Assembly: GCA_944390485.1 (NCBI GenBank)
Contig: CALXPQ010000003.1
Coordinates: 62,001-126,000 of the forward strand
DNA from: Veillonellales bacterium
Lineage (GTDB): Bacteria; Bacillota; Negativicutes; Veillonellales; Dialisteraceae
Reading direction: 5' to 3'
Length of the DNA: 64,000 nt
Below are positions 1 through 7,350 of the stretch, one piece after another. The position numbers and the translations under genes were made by a program. How positions within the stretch are numbered: the first letter of the stretch is position 1; the number at the start of each line of letters is the position of its first letter. Under the pieces are notes generated by a model that saw only the letters and a program-made list of their open reading frames with translations, was not told the origin of the DNA and did no database searches.

Positions 1-96
1 GGGATACGCTTCCACGACGGCGCCGGGGACGGCGCTCTCCAGCGCGGCGATGCGGGCGGGAGACAGTTTATTGATGACCACGAGTTTGACAGACAT
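1..96 (-). CDS. N-terminal fragment, possibly D-2-hydroxyacid dehydrogenase
   Basis: Only the first 32 codons are present; the gene runs off the left edge of the window. The reading starts MSVKLVVINKL and continues with a short helix-like stretch. This resembles the opening beta strand and helix of D-2-hydroxyacid dehydrogenases, but the fragment is too short to prove it. The start is chosen because an AGGGGTG-type ribosome site lies just upstream (about 103-110) and a TGCTATAAT extended -10 sits at 137-142 on the same strand. The gene is divergent from the YibQ-type gene at 232. Confidence 0.4.
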   Translation of the reverse strand, partial: MSVKLVVINKLSPARIAALESAVPGAVVEAYP

Positions 97-136
97 GAGA
101 TTCACCCCTTTGGGAAAAATACGGAGATTTTTCTTC

Positions 137-142
137 ATTATA
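137..142 (-). promoter_or_regulatory. Extended -10 element for the leftward partial gene
   Basis: On the minus strand the hexamer reads TATAAT preceded by TGC, an extended -10. No convincing -35 is visible. It lies about 40 bases before the ATG at 96. Confidence 0.5.
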
Positions 143-182
143 GCACAGGCGGCAGGCCCTCCGCGGGGAGGACAATCTCTGC

Positions 183-188
183 TATAAT
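183..188 (+). promoter_or_regulatory. Extended -10 element for the gene at 232
   Basis: TGCTATAAT spans 180-188 and lies about 44 bases upstream of the ATG. It faces the leftward extended -10 at 137-142, making a compact divergent promoter pair. No good -35 is seen. Confidence 0.5.
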
Positions 189-231
189 AGGGAGAAATGC
201 GAGCCGCGGGACGCGGCAGGAGGACAGACGG

Positions 232-1281
232 ATGGCAGAGAGAAGACGGAAGCCGGCGGGCAGGAGACCGGCGCGCCGCCCGCGGAAAAAGAAAAGCGGC
301 GGCGGGCGGTTCCTGTTTTCGCTGCTCTTTTTTATTGCGGCGGCCGCGGCGGCGATCTATTTCACGTCGCAGGCGCCGGCAGAGCCGGAAGGTCCGGGGA
401 GGCCGGCCCCGCGGAGCGCGGTGGAGCGCGTCATCGACACGGTGCGGGAGACCGCAGAGGAAGTGACGGCCCCGGCGGAGGAGAAAACGGAGCGGACGGA
501 AGAAGCCCCGGCCCGGACGGAACGCGGCGAAAGCGGGCCAGCGGAGCGGCCCCGCCGGGAGACGGCGGCCCCTGCGCCGGAGCGGAAGGCGGAGCCCGCG
601 AGGCCCGCGCCGCAGGAGCGGCTCTCCGGCGTGCTCGCGGTGGTCATCGACGACGGCGGGCGGGATCTCGCTTCGCAGCGAGTGTATGAGCAGCTGGGCA
701 TCCCGCTCACCCTCGCGGTGATGCCGAACCAGCCCCACACGGGCGAGGCCGCGGCGGAGTGGGCGGCCGCGGGCCTGCCGGTCATCATCCACCAACCCAT
801 GGAGTCCGTGTCGGGCGCGGCGGCGGAGCCGGTCTATATTTCCACGGCGATGACGGCGGACGAGCAGGCGCGGGTCCTCGCCGATTCGTTCTCGCAGATC
901 CCGCAGGCGGTGGGGATGAATAATCATCAGGGCTCGAAGGCGACCATCCACCGCACCACCATGAACAACGTGATGAAGGCGCTCTCCGCGCGGGGGATGT
1001 TCTTCCTGGACAGCGCGACGAACAGCACCACCGCGGCGGATGCGGCGGCCGCGGCGTACGGCGTGCCCTACGTGCGGAACGAGCTCTTCGTGGATAACTC
1101 CACAGATGTGGAAGAAATCAAGGCGATGATCCGCAAGGGGGCGCGCATGGCGGCGGCGAACGGCAGCGCGGTCATCATCGGCCACTGCCGGCCCCACACG
1201 GCGGAAGCGTTCCGGCAGATCGTGCCGGAGCTCGAGGCGGCGGGCATCACCTTTGTGTATGTGTCGTCGCTGACGCACTGA
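232..1281 (+). CDS. YibQ-type divergent polysaccharide deacetylase protein
   Basis: The protein has 349 residues. A very basic N-terminus (residues 1-25) is followed by one membrane helix (about 26-46), a Pro/Glu/Arg-rich low-complexity linker (about 48-130), and a C-terminal deacetylase-like NodB-fold domain (131-349). The domain opens with AVVIDDGGRD and contains MNNHQGSKAT and IGHCRPHT, matching the divergent polysaccharide deacetylase (YibQ, PF04748) family. It should sit anchored in the inner membrane with the domain outside. Substrate and activity are not established for the family. The linker is strongly biased towards Glu-Arg-Pro-Ala, which is common in spacers that cross the cell wall. 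Confidence 0.85.
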   Translation: MAERRRKPAGRRPARRPRKKKSGGGRFLFSLLFFIAAAAAAIYFTSQAPAEPEGPGRPAPRSAVERVIDTVRETAEEVTAPAEEKTERTEEAPARTERGESGPAERPRRETAAPAPERKAEPARPAPQERLSGVLAVVIDDGGRDLASQRVYEQLGIPLTLAVMPNQPHTGEAAAEWAAAGLPVIIHQPMESVSGAAAEPVYISTAMTADEQARVLADSFSQIPQAVGMNNHQGSKATIHRTTMNNVMKALSARGMFFLDSATNSTTAADAAAAAYGVPYVRNELFVDNSTDVEEIKAMIRKGARMAAANGSAVIIGHCRPHTAEAFRQIVPELEAAGITFVYVSSLTH

Positions 1282-1292
1282 GAGGAGGAGCC

Positions 1293-2021
1293 ATGGAAGG
1301 AAAACTCGCGGTGATTTCCGGCGGGACGAGCGGCATCGGCCTCGCGGCGGCGCAGTGCCTGGCCCGGGACGGCTGGCGCACGGCGCTCCTCGGCCGGGAC
1401 GCGGAGAAAGGCCGCGCGGCGGAAGCGGCCGTGCCGGGGAGCCGCTTCTTCCCGTGCGACGTGGGCGACCCGGCGCAGGTGCGGGCCGCGGCGGCGCAGG
1501 CGGCGGAAGGCGGGCCCGTCGGCGCGGCGGTGACGGCGGCGGGCATGTACACGGAAGGCCTGCTGGAGAATGCGTCCGACGAAGAGATCGCGGCGTGTTT
1601 GCGGACGAACGTATGCGGCACGCTGTACGTCCTGCGGGCGCTCATCCCGTACATGAAATCCCGCGGCGGGAGCATCGTCACCGTGGCGTCCGATGCGGCG
1701 GTGCAGGGCAACGTACAGGGAAGCGTGTACGGCGCGTCGAAAGGCGCGGTGCTGGCGCTCTCCCGCTCGCTCGCGCTGGAGCTGGCCGTGTACGGCATCC
1801 GCGTGAACTGCGTCTGCCCCGGCGACATCCGCACGCCGCTCCTGGCGGCGCAGCTCGCGAAGTACGGCGGGAGCGAAGCGGACATGGCCGCGCAGTACCC
1901 GCTGGGACGCATCGGCCGGCCGGAGGAAGTGGGCGAGGCCATCGCCTTCCTGATCTCGAAGCGGGCCTCCTTCATCACGGGGAGCGTCCTGCCCGTGGAC
2001 GGAGGCCTCACGGACTGGTAA
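1293..2021 (+). CDS. SDR-family oxidoreductase, FabG-like
   Basis: This 242-residue protein is a classical short-chain dehydrogenase/reductase. It has the cofactor loop SGGTSGIG (residues 9-16), the structural Asn in RTNVCG (N106), a catalytic Ser at about 133, and the YxxxK pair Y146/K150 in VYGASK. The C-terminal PVDGGLTDW ending is typical of FabG-like enzymes. The start follows a strong GAGGAGG ribosome site, only 11 bases after the YibQ-type gene, so the two are probably cotranscribed. The true fatty-acid FabG usually sits among fab genes, so this is more likely a paralogue with an unknown substrate. Confidence 0.85.
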   Translation: MEGKLAVISGGTSGIGLAAAQCLARDGWRTALLGRDAEKGRAAEAAVPGSRFFPCDVGDPAQVRAAAAQAAEGGPVGAAVTAAGMYTEGLLENASDEEIAACLRTNVCGTLYVLRALIPYMKSRGGSIVTVASDAAVQGNVQGSVYGASKGAVLALSRSLALELAVYGIRVNCVCPGDIRTPLLAAQLAKYGGSEADMAAQYPLGRIGRPEEVGEAIAFLISKRASFITGSVLPVDGGLTDW

Positions 2022-2027
2022 AAGCGG

Positions 2028-2055
2028 TGTACAGGGCCTGAAATTTCAGTATAAT
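2028..2055 (+). promoter_or_regulatory. Promoter with embedded 12-base palindrome
   Basis: A -10 TATAAT is at 2050-2055, with a weak -35 TGTACA at 2028-2033 (16-base spacer). The spacer holds the perfect palindrome CTGAAATTTCAG (2038-2049), abutting the -10, a position where a repressor would block polymerase. It drives the gene at 2121. Downstream, 2066-2080 is a second inverted repeat (GAGGCGG/CCGCCTC), which could form a 5' hairpin in the transcript. Confidence 0.55.
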
Positions 2056-2120
2056 AAAAAGAGAAGAGGCGGTCCGCCTCAAGTTTGGATGGAAACTGGC
2101 GCAAGTCTGGAGGGATAGAC

Positions 2121-3629
2121 ATGAGCGATGAAAAGATCTTGGAAAACGGCGCGTCTCTGCCCGCGGAAAAACCGGTGGCAGATCTCGCGGAGAAGCCGTC
2201 GGCCGCGGTAGCGGAGAAACCGGCCGCCGCTGTGGCGGAACGGCCGGCAGCCCCCGTCATGGAGCGGCCGGAGGCGGCGGTGGCGGAAACGGCTCCGGAG
2301 GAAACCGCCGCGGAACCGACCCCGGCGGAGGCGGCCGAAGCGGAAGCGGCGGCGAGCCGCGCGGAGATGGACGAGCCCTACGACATGCCCGAAGCGGAGA
2401 TGGAAGTGGACATCCGCGACGACCGGGACGACGAGGCGGAGAGCCTCATCCGCTGGGCGGCGGCCCGGGCGGGGATTATTGTCGTGGCCCCGGTGCTCGG
2501 CACGGCGGCGCTCATGGCGAACGAAGTATACATGATTGTCCGGCTCGGCGAGACCTACGGCGTGAAGCTTTCCGACAAAGTGGTGCTCTCCTTCATCGGT
2601 TCCCTCGGCGGGACCGTAGCGGGGAGTCTCGCGGCGACGCTCATCCCGATCGCTTTCATGCAGGTGCCCATCGCGGTGGGCGTGACGTACGGCATCGGCC
2701 GGGCGGCGCAGAAGTGGATCAAGGACGGCATGCCCGACGATGTGAAGCCCTACCGTGAAGTCTTTGAAGAAGAAAAGAAAGAGGGCGAAGCGCACGCGGA
2801 CGAGCTGAAGGACAATCCCCTGAAAGATCAGCCGCTGGGCGACGAGAGCGCCCGCTTCGAAGAACCGGAGGCGAAGAAGCTTTACCCCGACGGCGCGCAT
2901 GAAGCGTTCGGGAAACTGTCGGACAAGCTCACCGAGGCGGCGGGTCTCGCATCCGCGCGGTTCCTGGACGCGCTGAAGAAGGCGGGCGTCACGGACGAGC
3001 AGATCGAGCAGGCGAAATACACCGCCATCGGCGTGTCCGAAGTGGCGAAGGAGACCGCCGAAGAAGCGGCGAAGGATTTCTCCGCGCAGGCGAAAGTGAA
3101 ATCGAAGGAACTGGCGGCGCAGGCAAAGGAACGCTCCCGGGAGCTGTCGGCCCAGGCGAAGGCGAAATCGAAAGAACTCTCCGCCCAGGCGAAGGAACAG
3201 ATGGAAGCGATGAAGGAAAAGAGCCGGAAGCTCCGCCGCGAAGCGGACATCCGCGCCGCCGAAGCCCGCGTCCGCGCGGAGCAGGCGAAGGCGGAGGCGC
3301 GCATCCGCATGGCGCAGGCCCGTGTGAAGGCGGCCTATGTGCGGGCGCAGGCGGAGGAACAGGCCGAAGAGACGAAGGCCCGCGCCGCGGAAGTCACGGA
3401 AAAGGTGCAGGACAAGGTCAAAGAATATAAAGAGACCGCGCGGAAGACCGCCGGCGAGGCGAAGGACAGCCTCCGCACCGCCGCGGAAGATTTCCGGGCG
3501 AAGGCCATGGAGCGCGCCGATCAGCGCCGCGCGGAAGACTGTGCCAGGCGCGAAAGCGAAAGCGCCGGAGAGACGGCTCCGGCATCGTCCGATCCGGTGG
3601 AACAGCCGCCGGTGGAACCGAAGGAATAA
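2121..3629 (+). CDS. Coiled-coil membrane protein with DUF697-like segment
   Basis: The protein has 502 residues from the ATG that follows GGAGGGA (2109-2115). An in-frame ATG at 2085 lacks such a site. The N-terminus (about 1-85) is a low-complexity run of degenerate AEKPxAAVAE repeats. A central hydrophobic region (about 115-190) holds two probable membrane helices and resembles DUF697/YcjF-like segments. The C-terminal half (about 270-470) is a long charged coiled coil of 11-residue repeats such as SAQAKxKSKEL, like apolipoprotein or late-embryogenesis proteins. Function is unknown. A structural or stress-related envelope role is inference. The gene is monocistronic, with its own promoter and terminator. 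Confidence 0.75.
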   Translation: MSDEKILENGASLPAEKPVADLAEKPSAAVAEKPAAAVAERPAAPVMERPEAAVAETAPEETAAEPTPAEAAEAEAAASRAEMDEPYDMPEAEMEVDIRDDRDDEAESLIRWAAARAGIIVVAPVLGTAALMANEVYMIVRLGETYGVKLSDKVVLSFIGSLGGTVAGSLAATLIPIAFMQVPIAVGVTYGIGRAAQKWIKDGMPDDVKPYREVFEEEKKEGEAHADELKDNPLKDQPLGDESARFEEPEAKKLYPDGAHEAFGKLSDKLTEAAGLASARFLDALKKAGVTDEQIEQAKYTAIGVSEVAKETAEEAAKDFSAQAKVKSKELAAQAKERSRELSAQAKAKSKELSAQAKEQMEAMKEKSRKLRREADIRAAEARVRAEQAKAEARIRMAQARVKAAYVRAQAEEQAEETKARAAEVTEKVQDKVKEYKETARKTAGEAKDSLRTAAEDFRAKAMERADQRRAEDCARRESESAGETAPASSDPVEQPPVEPKE

Positions 3630-3670
3630 AAGCCGCCGCTGCCGCATTGCCGCGGTGTGACGGCATGGAA

Positions 3671-3707
3671 AAACGCCCGCTCCCCCTGAGGGGAGACGGG
3701 CGTTTTT
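3671..3707. terminator. Bidirectional intrinsic terminator
   Basis: The inverted repeat AAACGCCCG / CGGGCGTTT carries an inner TCCCC/GGGGA stem and is flanked by A and T runs. It can end both the + gene at 2121 and the - gene ending at 3714. Confidence 0.85.
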
Positions 3708-3713
3708 GCGTGC

Positions 3714-4346
3714 TCATTTCCGGAAGAGCCGCAGGAAGAACGAGCGGAGCCGGGAGAGGACGCCGGGGTTCCGGATGGGCCGGGCTGCGGCAGGCCGCGC
3801 GGCGCGCACCGCGTCCCGCGTGACGGCGGGCTTCGGGGCCGGCCGCCTGCGGGCGGAACGGCGGGACTCCGGCGGGAGCTTCGGCACGTTCTTCGGCGGC
3901 GCTTCCGGCGGAGCGGGACGGACGGGCTTCGGGACCGGCGCGCGGGAGAGAGGCGCCGCTTCGTCCAGCACCCGGCCGGTCTTCAGGTCGAACGCTTTGA
4001 ACGGGGACTGCGACCGGTCGAAGGCGGGCGGCACGCGGGAGGCGCTGCCCCGGAGGCCAGAGAGCTCCGTCTCGGCGAGGCGGCCCTCGGAGAGCGGCTT
4101 CAGCTGGAAATCGGGATGTTGCTGGTGCGCCTTCGCGAGGGAGAGGAATTTCTTCTGCGCGCCCGGCTTGAAGGGCACTTCCGTCTCCGGCCAGAAGCCG
4201 GTGCGCACGGGCCGCGGCTGGGACAGGTCGTAGGGGATGCGGCAGCCGCAGCGGGTGCACCGCAGCGTCCCTTTCCGCCGCTTCACCTGGCTGTCGAAGA
4301 GATGGAGCTTCGCGCCGCAGTTCGGGCAGAGTACAGTGAAATCCAT
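3714..4346 (-). CDS. Zinc-ribbon protein with basic proline-rich tail
   Basis: This 210-residue protein begins MDFTVLCPNCGAKL and has a second pair, CTRCGCRIPY. Together they form an MJ0042-type zinc ribbon in the first 40 residues. The rest is disordered, Pro/Arg/Ala-rich, and ends in a basic RSFFLRLFRK segment that could be amphipathic. The start is taken at the Met just before the ribbon, preceded by GGAGGC on the minus strand; upstream in-frame codons overlap the oppositely oriented thioesterase gene. Such ribbons head many Gram-negative envelope or regulatory proteins, but no specific function can be assigned. A TATACT -10 lies at 4377-4382. Confidence 0.7.
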   Translation of the reverse strand: MDFTVLCPNCGAKLHLFDSQVKRRKGTLRCTRCGCRIPYDLSQPRPVRTGFWPETEVPFKPGAQKKFLSLAKAHQQHPDFQLKPLSEGRLAETELSGLRGSASRVPPAFDRSQSPFKAFDLKTGRVLDEAAPLSRAPVPKPVRPAPPEAPPKNVPKLPPESRRSARRRPAPKPAVTRDAVRAARPAAARPIRNPGVLSRLRSFFLRLFRK

Positions 4347-4423
4347 AAAAGCCTCCTTGTTTTCCTTGCTGATCAAAGTATAGCGCGCCGGCGGCGGCGC
4401 GGGCAAGGCGGGGCCGTTTGTTT

Positions 4424-4451
4424 TTGACATTTCTGCCCCGTGTAGTACAAT
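4424..4451 (+). promoter_or_regulatory. Promoter of the thioesterase-murI genes
   Basis: TTGACA (4424-4429) and TACAAT (4446-4451) are separated by 16 bases. This is a good sigma-70-type promoter 25 bases upstream of the thioesterase ATG. Confidence 0.8.
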
Positions 4452-4475
4452 GAATGGGTAAGCGAGGTGGCACCC

Positions 4476-4904
4476 ATGTATGAACTGAAACGGAGAGTGC
4501 GCTTCTACGAGACGGACGGCATGCGCGTGGTCTATCACGGCAATTACCTGAACTGGCTCGAAGAGGCGCGCGTGGAATATCTGCGCACGGCGCACATCGT
4601 GCTCGACGACTGGATGGATATGGGCATCGTCTTTCCCATCGTGGAAGTCCATGTGAAATATCTCCAGTCCGCCCGCTACGACGATGATGTGACGGTCCGC
4701 ACGTGGCTCACCCATGCGGACCGGGCGAAGCTCGTCTTCCAGTACGAGATCGTGCGGGACGCGACGGGCGAAGTGCTCGTGAAGGCGGAGACGACGGGGA
4801 CCTTCACCCGGATGGACAACGGGCGCATCGCCCGCGTGCCGAAGGAGCAGATCGCAGAGCTCCTCCGCATGTCGGCGGAAGATCAGGCGAATTATCATGG
4901 ATAA
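4476..4904 (+). CDS. YbgC/FadM-type acyl-CoA thioesterase
   Basis: This 142-residue hot-dog-fold protein has the family signature FYETDGMRVVYHGNYL with the catalytic Asp (D14) and conserved His (H21). These enzymes hydrolyse acyl-CoA or 4-hydroxybenzoyl-CoA-like thioesters in the cytosol. ATG 4476 is preferred to the in-frame GTG 4467 because the GAGGTGG ribosome site (4464-4470) lies properly in front of it. It overlaps murI by 8 bases, so translation is probably coupled. The Tol-Pal context seen for ybgC in proteobacteria is absent here, so the substrate remains open. Confidence 0.85.
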   Translation: MYELKRRVRFYETDGMRVVYHGNYLNWLEEARVEYLRTAHIVLDDWMDMGIVFPIVEVHVKYLQSARYDDDVTVRTWLTHADRAKLVFQYEIVRDATGEVLVKAETTGTFTRMDNGRIARVPKEQIAELLRMSAEDQANYHG

Positions 4905-5664
4905 CCGTCCGGTGGGCATCATGGATTCCGGCGTGGGCGGGCTCACCGTGGCATCGGTCCTGCGCCGGCGCTGGCCGGAAGAGACAATCTGCTATATCGG
5001 GGACTCCCTCCGGAATCCCTACGGGGAGCGCACGCCGGAAGAGATCGCCCGGTTCGCCGGGGAGATGAAGGACTTCCTCCTCGGCCGCGGCGTGAAGGCC
5101 ATCGTCGTGGGGTGCAATACGATCACCTTCAATACGCCGGCGTCTTTCTATGAAGGGCCGGTGCCGGTCATCGGCATGAGCGCGGATTTCTCGTCTCTGC
5201 CGAAAACGGCGAAGGCGGCGGTCTTCGCGACGCCCGCGTCCATCGCGAGCCATTCGCACCGCCGGGGCCTCGAGCGGACCCTGCCGGGCGCGGAGATCGC
5301 GGAAGTGCCCTGCGACGGGCTGGCGAACGCCATCGAGACGGGCGCGCCGGAAGAGACGATCCGCGGGATCATCGCCCGGTGCATCCGGACGTACCATGCG
5401 GAAGGGGCCGGCGCGGCGGTGCTGGGGTGCACCCACTATCCGCTGGTGCGGCGGCTCTTCGAGGAGCTCATGCCGGGGACGGTCTTCTTCGACCCGGCGG
5501 AACGGACCGTGGAGGACGCCATGGAGCGGCTCGCCGCGGCGGACGCGCTGGCGGACGCCCGCGGGGACGACGCGTTCTACTTCACGGCGGGGACGGACGA
5601 AGCGGCCGCCCTCATGGCGAAAGTCTTCGGAAAACAGATGCCGGCAGCCCCGGCAGTATTATAA
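4897..5664 (+). CDS. murI: Glutamate racemase
   Basis: This 255-residue protein interconverts L- and D-glutamate for peptidoglycan synthesis. It has the N-terminal GIMDSGVGGLTV motif, the first catalytic cysteine in VVGCNTITF (C73), and the second in VLGCTHYPLV (C178 with H180). Asp10 and the YGERTPEEI segment are also typical. Length fits the family. It overlaps the upstream thioesterase by 8 bases and is followed 12 bases later by a membrane-anchored unknown, which suggests a short operon from the promoter at 4424. Confidence 0.95.
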   Translation: MDNRPVGIMDSGVGGLTVASVLRRRWPEETICYIGDSLRNPYGERTPEEIARFAGEMKDFLLGRGVKAIVVGCNTITFNTPASFYEGPVPVIGMSADFSSLPKTAKAAVFATPASIASHSHRRGLERTLPGAEIAEVPCDGLANAIETGAPEETIRGIIARCIRTYHAEGAGAAVLGCTHYPLVRRLFEELMPGTVFFDPAERTVEDAMERLAAADALADARGDDAFYFTAGTDEAAALMAKVFGKQMPAAPAVL

Positions 5665-5676
5665 GGAGTACAGGGT

Positions 5677-6246
5677 ATGTTTCTTTTACTGATGCAAATC
5701 ATCGCCGGCCTCATCCTGCTGGCGTGCCTCGGCTTCCTGGCCTACTGGTTCATCGCGTGGAAGCAGGGGAACTGTGCGTTCGTCCTGCTGAAGGGGACGC
5801 GCTCGCCCTGGACGGTGGAGCGCATGGACCGGACGCACGCGGTGCTCACCTGCACCGTGCCGGTGAAGAACGCCGGGAAGCAGAACGGCACGCTCATGGA
5901 CGCTTTCGTCCGGCCGTACCTGCCGGAGGAGCAGTATGACCGCGCCGGCGTGCGGGCGATCCTCATGGACACGGCGCGCCCGCGGGAGGACGATTACTGG
6001 GAGGCACTCATCGTGGAGCCCGGGAAGACCGTGGAGCTCCGGGTGAAGCTCACGCTCACCGCGAAGACCGGCAGCATCCTGCAGGATCTGGAGCATTTCC
6101 CGGACCTGCCCATGGACATCATCTGGCAGGCTGTGGGCCGCAGCGACTGGGCGTACGAGAAGGCGCGCATCCGTCTCGAACAGGACGACCTGCGCGACGC
6201 GCTGTATAACTACACGGCAGGAGGGATGGAACATGGCAGAGCTTGA
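5677..6246 (+). CDS. Single-pass membrane protein of unknown function
   Basis: The protein has 189 residues with one strong N-terminal membrane helix (about 3-27), followed by a soluble domain of mixed beta character. The domain is rich in Val/Thr strands (TCTVPVKNAG, TVELRVKLTLTAKT). This could be an immunoglobulin-like or FixG-like beta sandwich, but I do not recognise a family. The last 14 bases overlap the CofE-like gene, so the two are probably translated together. The start has a weak AGGAG site. Conservation next to the CofE-like ligase in related genomes would be the best clue to its role. Confidence 0.7.
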   Translation: MFLLLMQIIAGLILLACLGFLAYWFIAWKQGNCAFVLLKGTRSPWTVERMDRTHAVLTCTVPVKNAGKQNGTLMDAFVRPYLPEEQYDRAGVRAILMDTARPREDDYWEALIVEPGKTVELRVKLTLTAKTGSILQDLEHFPDLPMDIIWQAVGRSDWAYEKARIRLEQDDLRDALYNYTAGGMEHGRA

Positions 6247-6880
6247 ACTGGTGCCGGTGCATACGCGGATCCTCACCCACAAGGACAATATCGTGGACGC
6301 GATCCGGGAGTATGCGGGAAAGACCATCACGGACCGGGACATCGTGTGCGCCGCCGAATCGGTGGTGGCCATCACGCAGGGCCGCTATGTCCGCCCGGAG
6401 GAACTGTCTCCGTGCTGGCAGGCCCGCCTGATGAACCGCTTCGTCCCCGCGGAGGGCTCCATGTCGTCCATCTACGGCATGCAGGCGGCCATGGAGGAAG
6501 AGGGGAGCTGGCGCATGCTCTTCTGGTTCGTCGCAGCGGCCTTCGCGAAGATCGCCGGAAAGAACGGCCTCTTCTATGCGAAATGCCGGCAGGCTTCGCT
6601 CTGCGACGACGTGACGGGCACGATGCCGCCTTTTGATAAATGCATCGTCTACGGCCCGGCCGACACGGACCATGTGTGCGAGGAGATCGTCAGGGCCACC
6701 GGCGCGTACGGCGCGGTCATCGCCGATGTGAACGACCTGAAGCGCGCCGCCGTCCTCGGAAAGAGCAAAGGCCTCGACCCGAAGCGCATCGCAAAGATCC
6801 TCATCGACAATCCCTTCGGCAACGCGAGCCAGAAGACGCCCATCGTCATCATCAAAAATTTCGCAGACCTTCTGGACTGA
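6233..6880 (+). CDS. CofE-like F420-0:gamma-glutamyl ligase-fold protein
   Basis: This 215-residue protein matches the F420_ligase (PF01996) fold. It has an early VPVHTRILTHKDNIV segment, the AAESVVAITQGR core, CDDVTGTMPP, and a late TPIVIIKNF strand. Archaeal and actinobacterial CofE adds glutamates to coenzyme F420. F420 is not expected in this group, and no other F420 gene is in the window, so a different amide ligase reaction is likely. The 14-base overlap with the upstream membrane gene argues for a joint role. Confidence 0.75.
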   Translation: MAELELVPVHTRILTHKDNIVDAIREYAGKTITDRDIVCAAESVVAITQGRYVRPEELSPCWQARLMNRFVPAEGSMSSIYGMQAAMEEEGSWRMLFWFVAAAFAKIAGKNGLFYAKCRQASLCDDVTGTMPPFDKCIVYGPADTDHVCEEIVRATGAYGAVIADVNDLKRAAVLGKSKGLDPKRIAKILIDNPFGNASQKTPIVIIKNFADLLD

Positions 6881-6894
6881 TGAACATAAAAAAG

Positions 6895-6925
6895 AGCAGG
6901 AGCCCCAATGGGTTCCTGCTTTTTG
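6895..6925 (+). terminator. Intrinsic terminator after the CofE-like gene
   Basis: The stem AGCAGGA/TCCTGCT with inner CCC/GGG is followed by a T run. It ends the 4424-6880 transcription unit. Confidence 0.85.
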
Positions 6926-6954
6926 TGTGCGCCGGAGACGGAAACACAGGCAGC

Positions 6955-6976
6955 AAAAAAGCCGGCGGCGGCCGGC
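6955..6976 (-). terminator. Intrinsic terminator of rpmB
   Basis: On the minus strand GCCGGC-N4-GCCGGC is followed by six T, starting about 20 bases after the rpmB stop. Confidence 0.8.
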
Positions 6977-6995
6977 CTCTGATTGGCGTTCTCTA

Positions 6996-7184
6996 TCAGG
7001 CACGAGTGACCTTGCCGGAACGAAGGCAGCGGGTGCAGACATTCATTCTCTTGACCTCGCCGTCGACGACCACGCGGACTCTCTGAACGTTCGGCTTCCA
7101 GGTTCTCTTCGTCTTCAGGTGGGAGTGGGATACGTTCATGCCGGTGGCGGTCTTCTTTCCGCATACTTCGCAATAATTCGCCAT
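6996..7184 (-). CDS. rpmB: 50S ribosomal protein L28, four-cysteine form
   Basis: This 62-residue protein has the L28 core NVSHSHLKTKRTWKPN and the VRVVVDG strand. Two cysteine pairs (CEVC near the N-terminus and CTRC near the C-terminus) make it the zinc-binding C+ form. It is a large-subunit component near the exit site. It is transcribed alone on the minus strand, with a GGAGGTGT-type ribosome site upstream and a GC hairpin terminator downstream. Only one copy is in the window, so nothing can be said about a zinc-free paralogue. Confidence 0.95.
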   Translation of the reverse strand: MANYCEVCGKKTATGMNVSHSHLKTKRTWKPNVQRVRVVVDGEVKRMNVCTRCLRSGKVTRA

Positions 7185-7350
7185 GTGCTACACCTCCTTG
7201 CGCTTCCGTGATTGCAACATTCATAATATATCATAAAATAATTTTCGAGGCAAGCGTTTTATGGGGTAAAATAGAAGAAACCCCGCGCGGGAACGGGCGG
7301 GCGGAAGACGGCCGGGACGGTCCCGGCGGCGGAGGGAAAGGAGGACGATC

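Noticed and set aside
2079..3647. 522-codon frame opposite the coiled-coil gene
   Set aside because: Its Arg/Leu/Phe-rich sequence is the antisense of Glu/Ala/Lys codons. No promoter or ribosome site fits.
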